A stretch of DNA of 64,000 bases, taken from Trematomus loennbergii. Lineage: Eukaryota; Chordata; Actinopteri; Perciformes; Nototheniidae. The translations under genes were made by a program, and so were the position numbers. The notes under the pieces are model-generated. The model saw nothing but the letters and a program-made list of their open reading frames with translations, searched no databases and was not told where the DNA came from. Numbering within the stretch: the first letter of the stretch is position 1; each line of letters opens with the position of its first letter. Below are positions 63,771-64,000 of this stretch, piece after piece. Location: assembly GCA_012861695.1 (NCBI GenBank), contig JAAOOA010000480.1, forward strand, positions 186,001 to 250,000, in the 5' to 3' direction.

Positions 63771-64000
63771 GGGTCCTAAGATCTTGTATTGTAGAAACTA
63801 GCTCTTGTGCCTATGACAGTAAAAGCCTCTGAATCTTGAATCTAGTTAGGCTTAGGTTTAGTGGACAAAGAAAAGAGTATATCAACTTCATAATTTCTGC
63901 TAAACAAGTCAAAAACTTGACTCGATATCGAACATCAATGCCTGGTGGAATAAAGAAAGAAGATTGTTTCCTTCTCCCTGGTGTCCGAGGAGTCTGTGTT

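Overview
The window reads as a piece of a percomorph-type teleost fish chromosome. It is AT-rich, mostly non-coding vertebrate DNA with one recognisable host-gene exon, typical vertebrate microsatellites, many short inverted-repeat transposons, L2-type LINE fragments, tRNA-derived SINE pieces and one solo LTR. Nothing looks bacterial, viral or plasmid-borne.

The only confident host gene is at the left end. A splice acceptor ends at 5339. It is followed by a 703-base terminal exon (5340-6042, + strand) encoding the C-terminal beta-propeller-like part of a follistatin-related protein, most probably fstl5 (fstl4 is the alternative). A roughly 1.5 kb 3' UTR follows, with a Pumilio-type site and an AATAAA signal at 7550-7555. 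Bases 1-5339 are then the last intron. Everything right of about 7.6 kb looks like a gene-poor intergenic region; I recognise no other host gene in it. One CpG-rich open block at 16548-16985 is a weak exon candidate.

The rest is organised by transposable elements. (i) Five copies of MITE family A, five of family B, two of family C and single elements such as 44771-45476 mostly begin with TTAAAGG and end with CCTTTAA or close variants. Several carry promoter-type motifs (CRE, paired CCAAT). (ii) Two clean hAT-type elements have perfect 8-base target duplications (30268-30663, nested inside a family A element, and 52412-52598). A larger hAT-like composite lies at 35728-37066. (iii) A piggyBac-like element at 47320-47927 has TTAA flanks. 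(iv) An L2-like LINE at 27365-29066 retains a nearly complete reverse transcriptase domain, and a younger-looking truncated relative lies at 62812-63770. Older L2 remnants are at 17160-17815 and 22045-22345. (v) A solo LTR lies at 54406-54873.

The most interesting object is a 4.0 kb element at 31166-35177. It has perfect CAACCCTGTCTCC termini, a 7-base target duplication (GACTTTA), and long inverted arms carrying 73-base tandem repeats (five units in one arm, two in the other). A broken THAP zinc-finger coding fragment is present in both arms, and a cluster of ZNF143/THAP11-like ACTACA-type motifs lies in the middle. It is best explained as a large non-autonomous relative of a THAP-encoding (P-like) DNA transposon.
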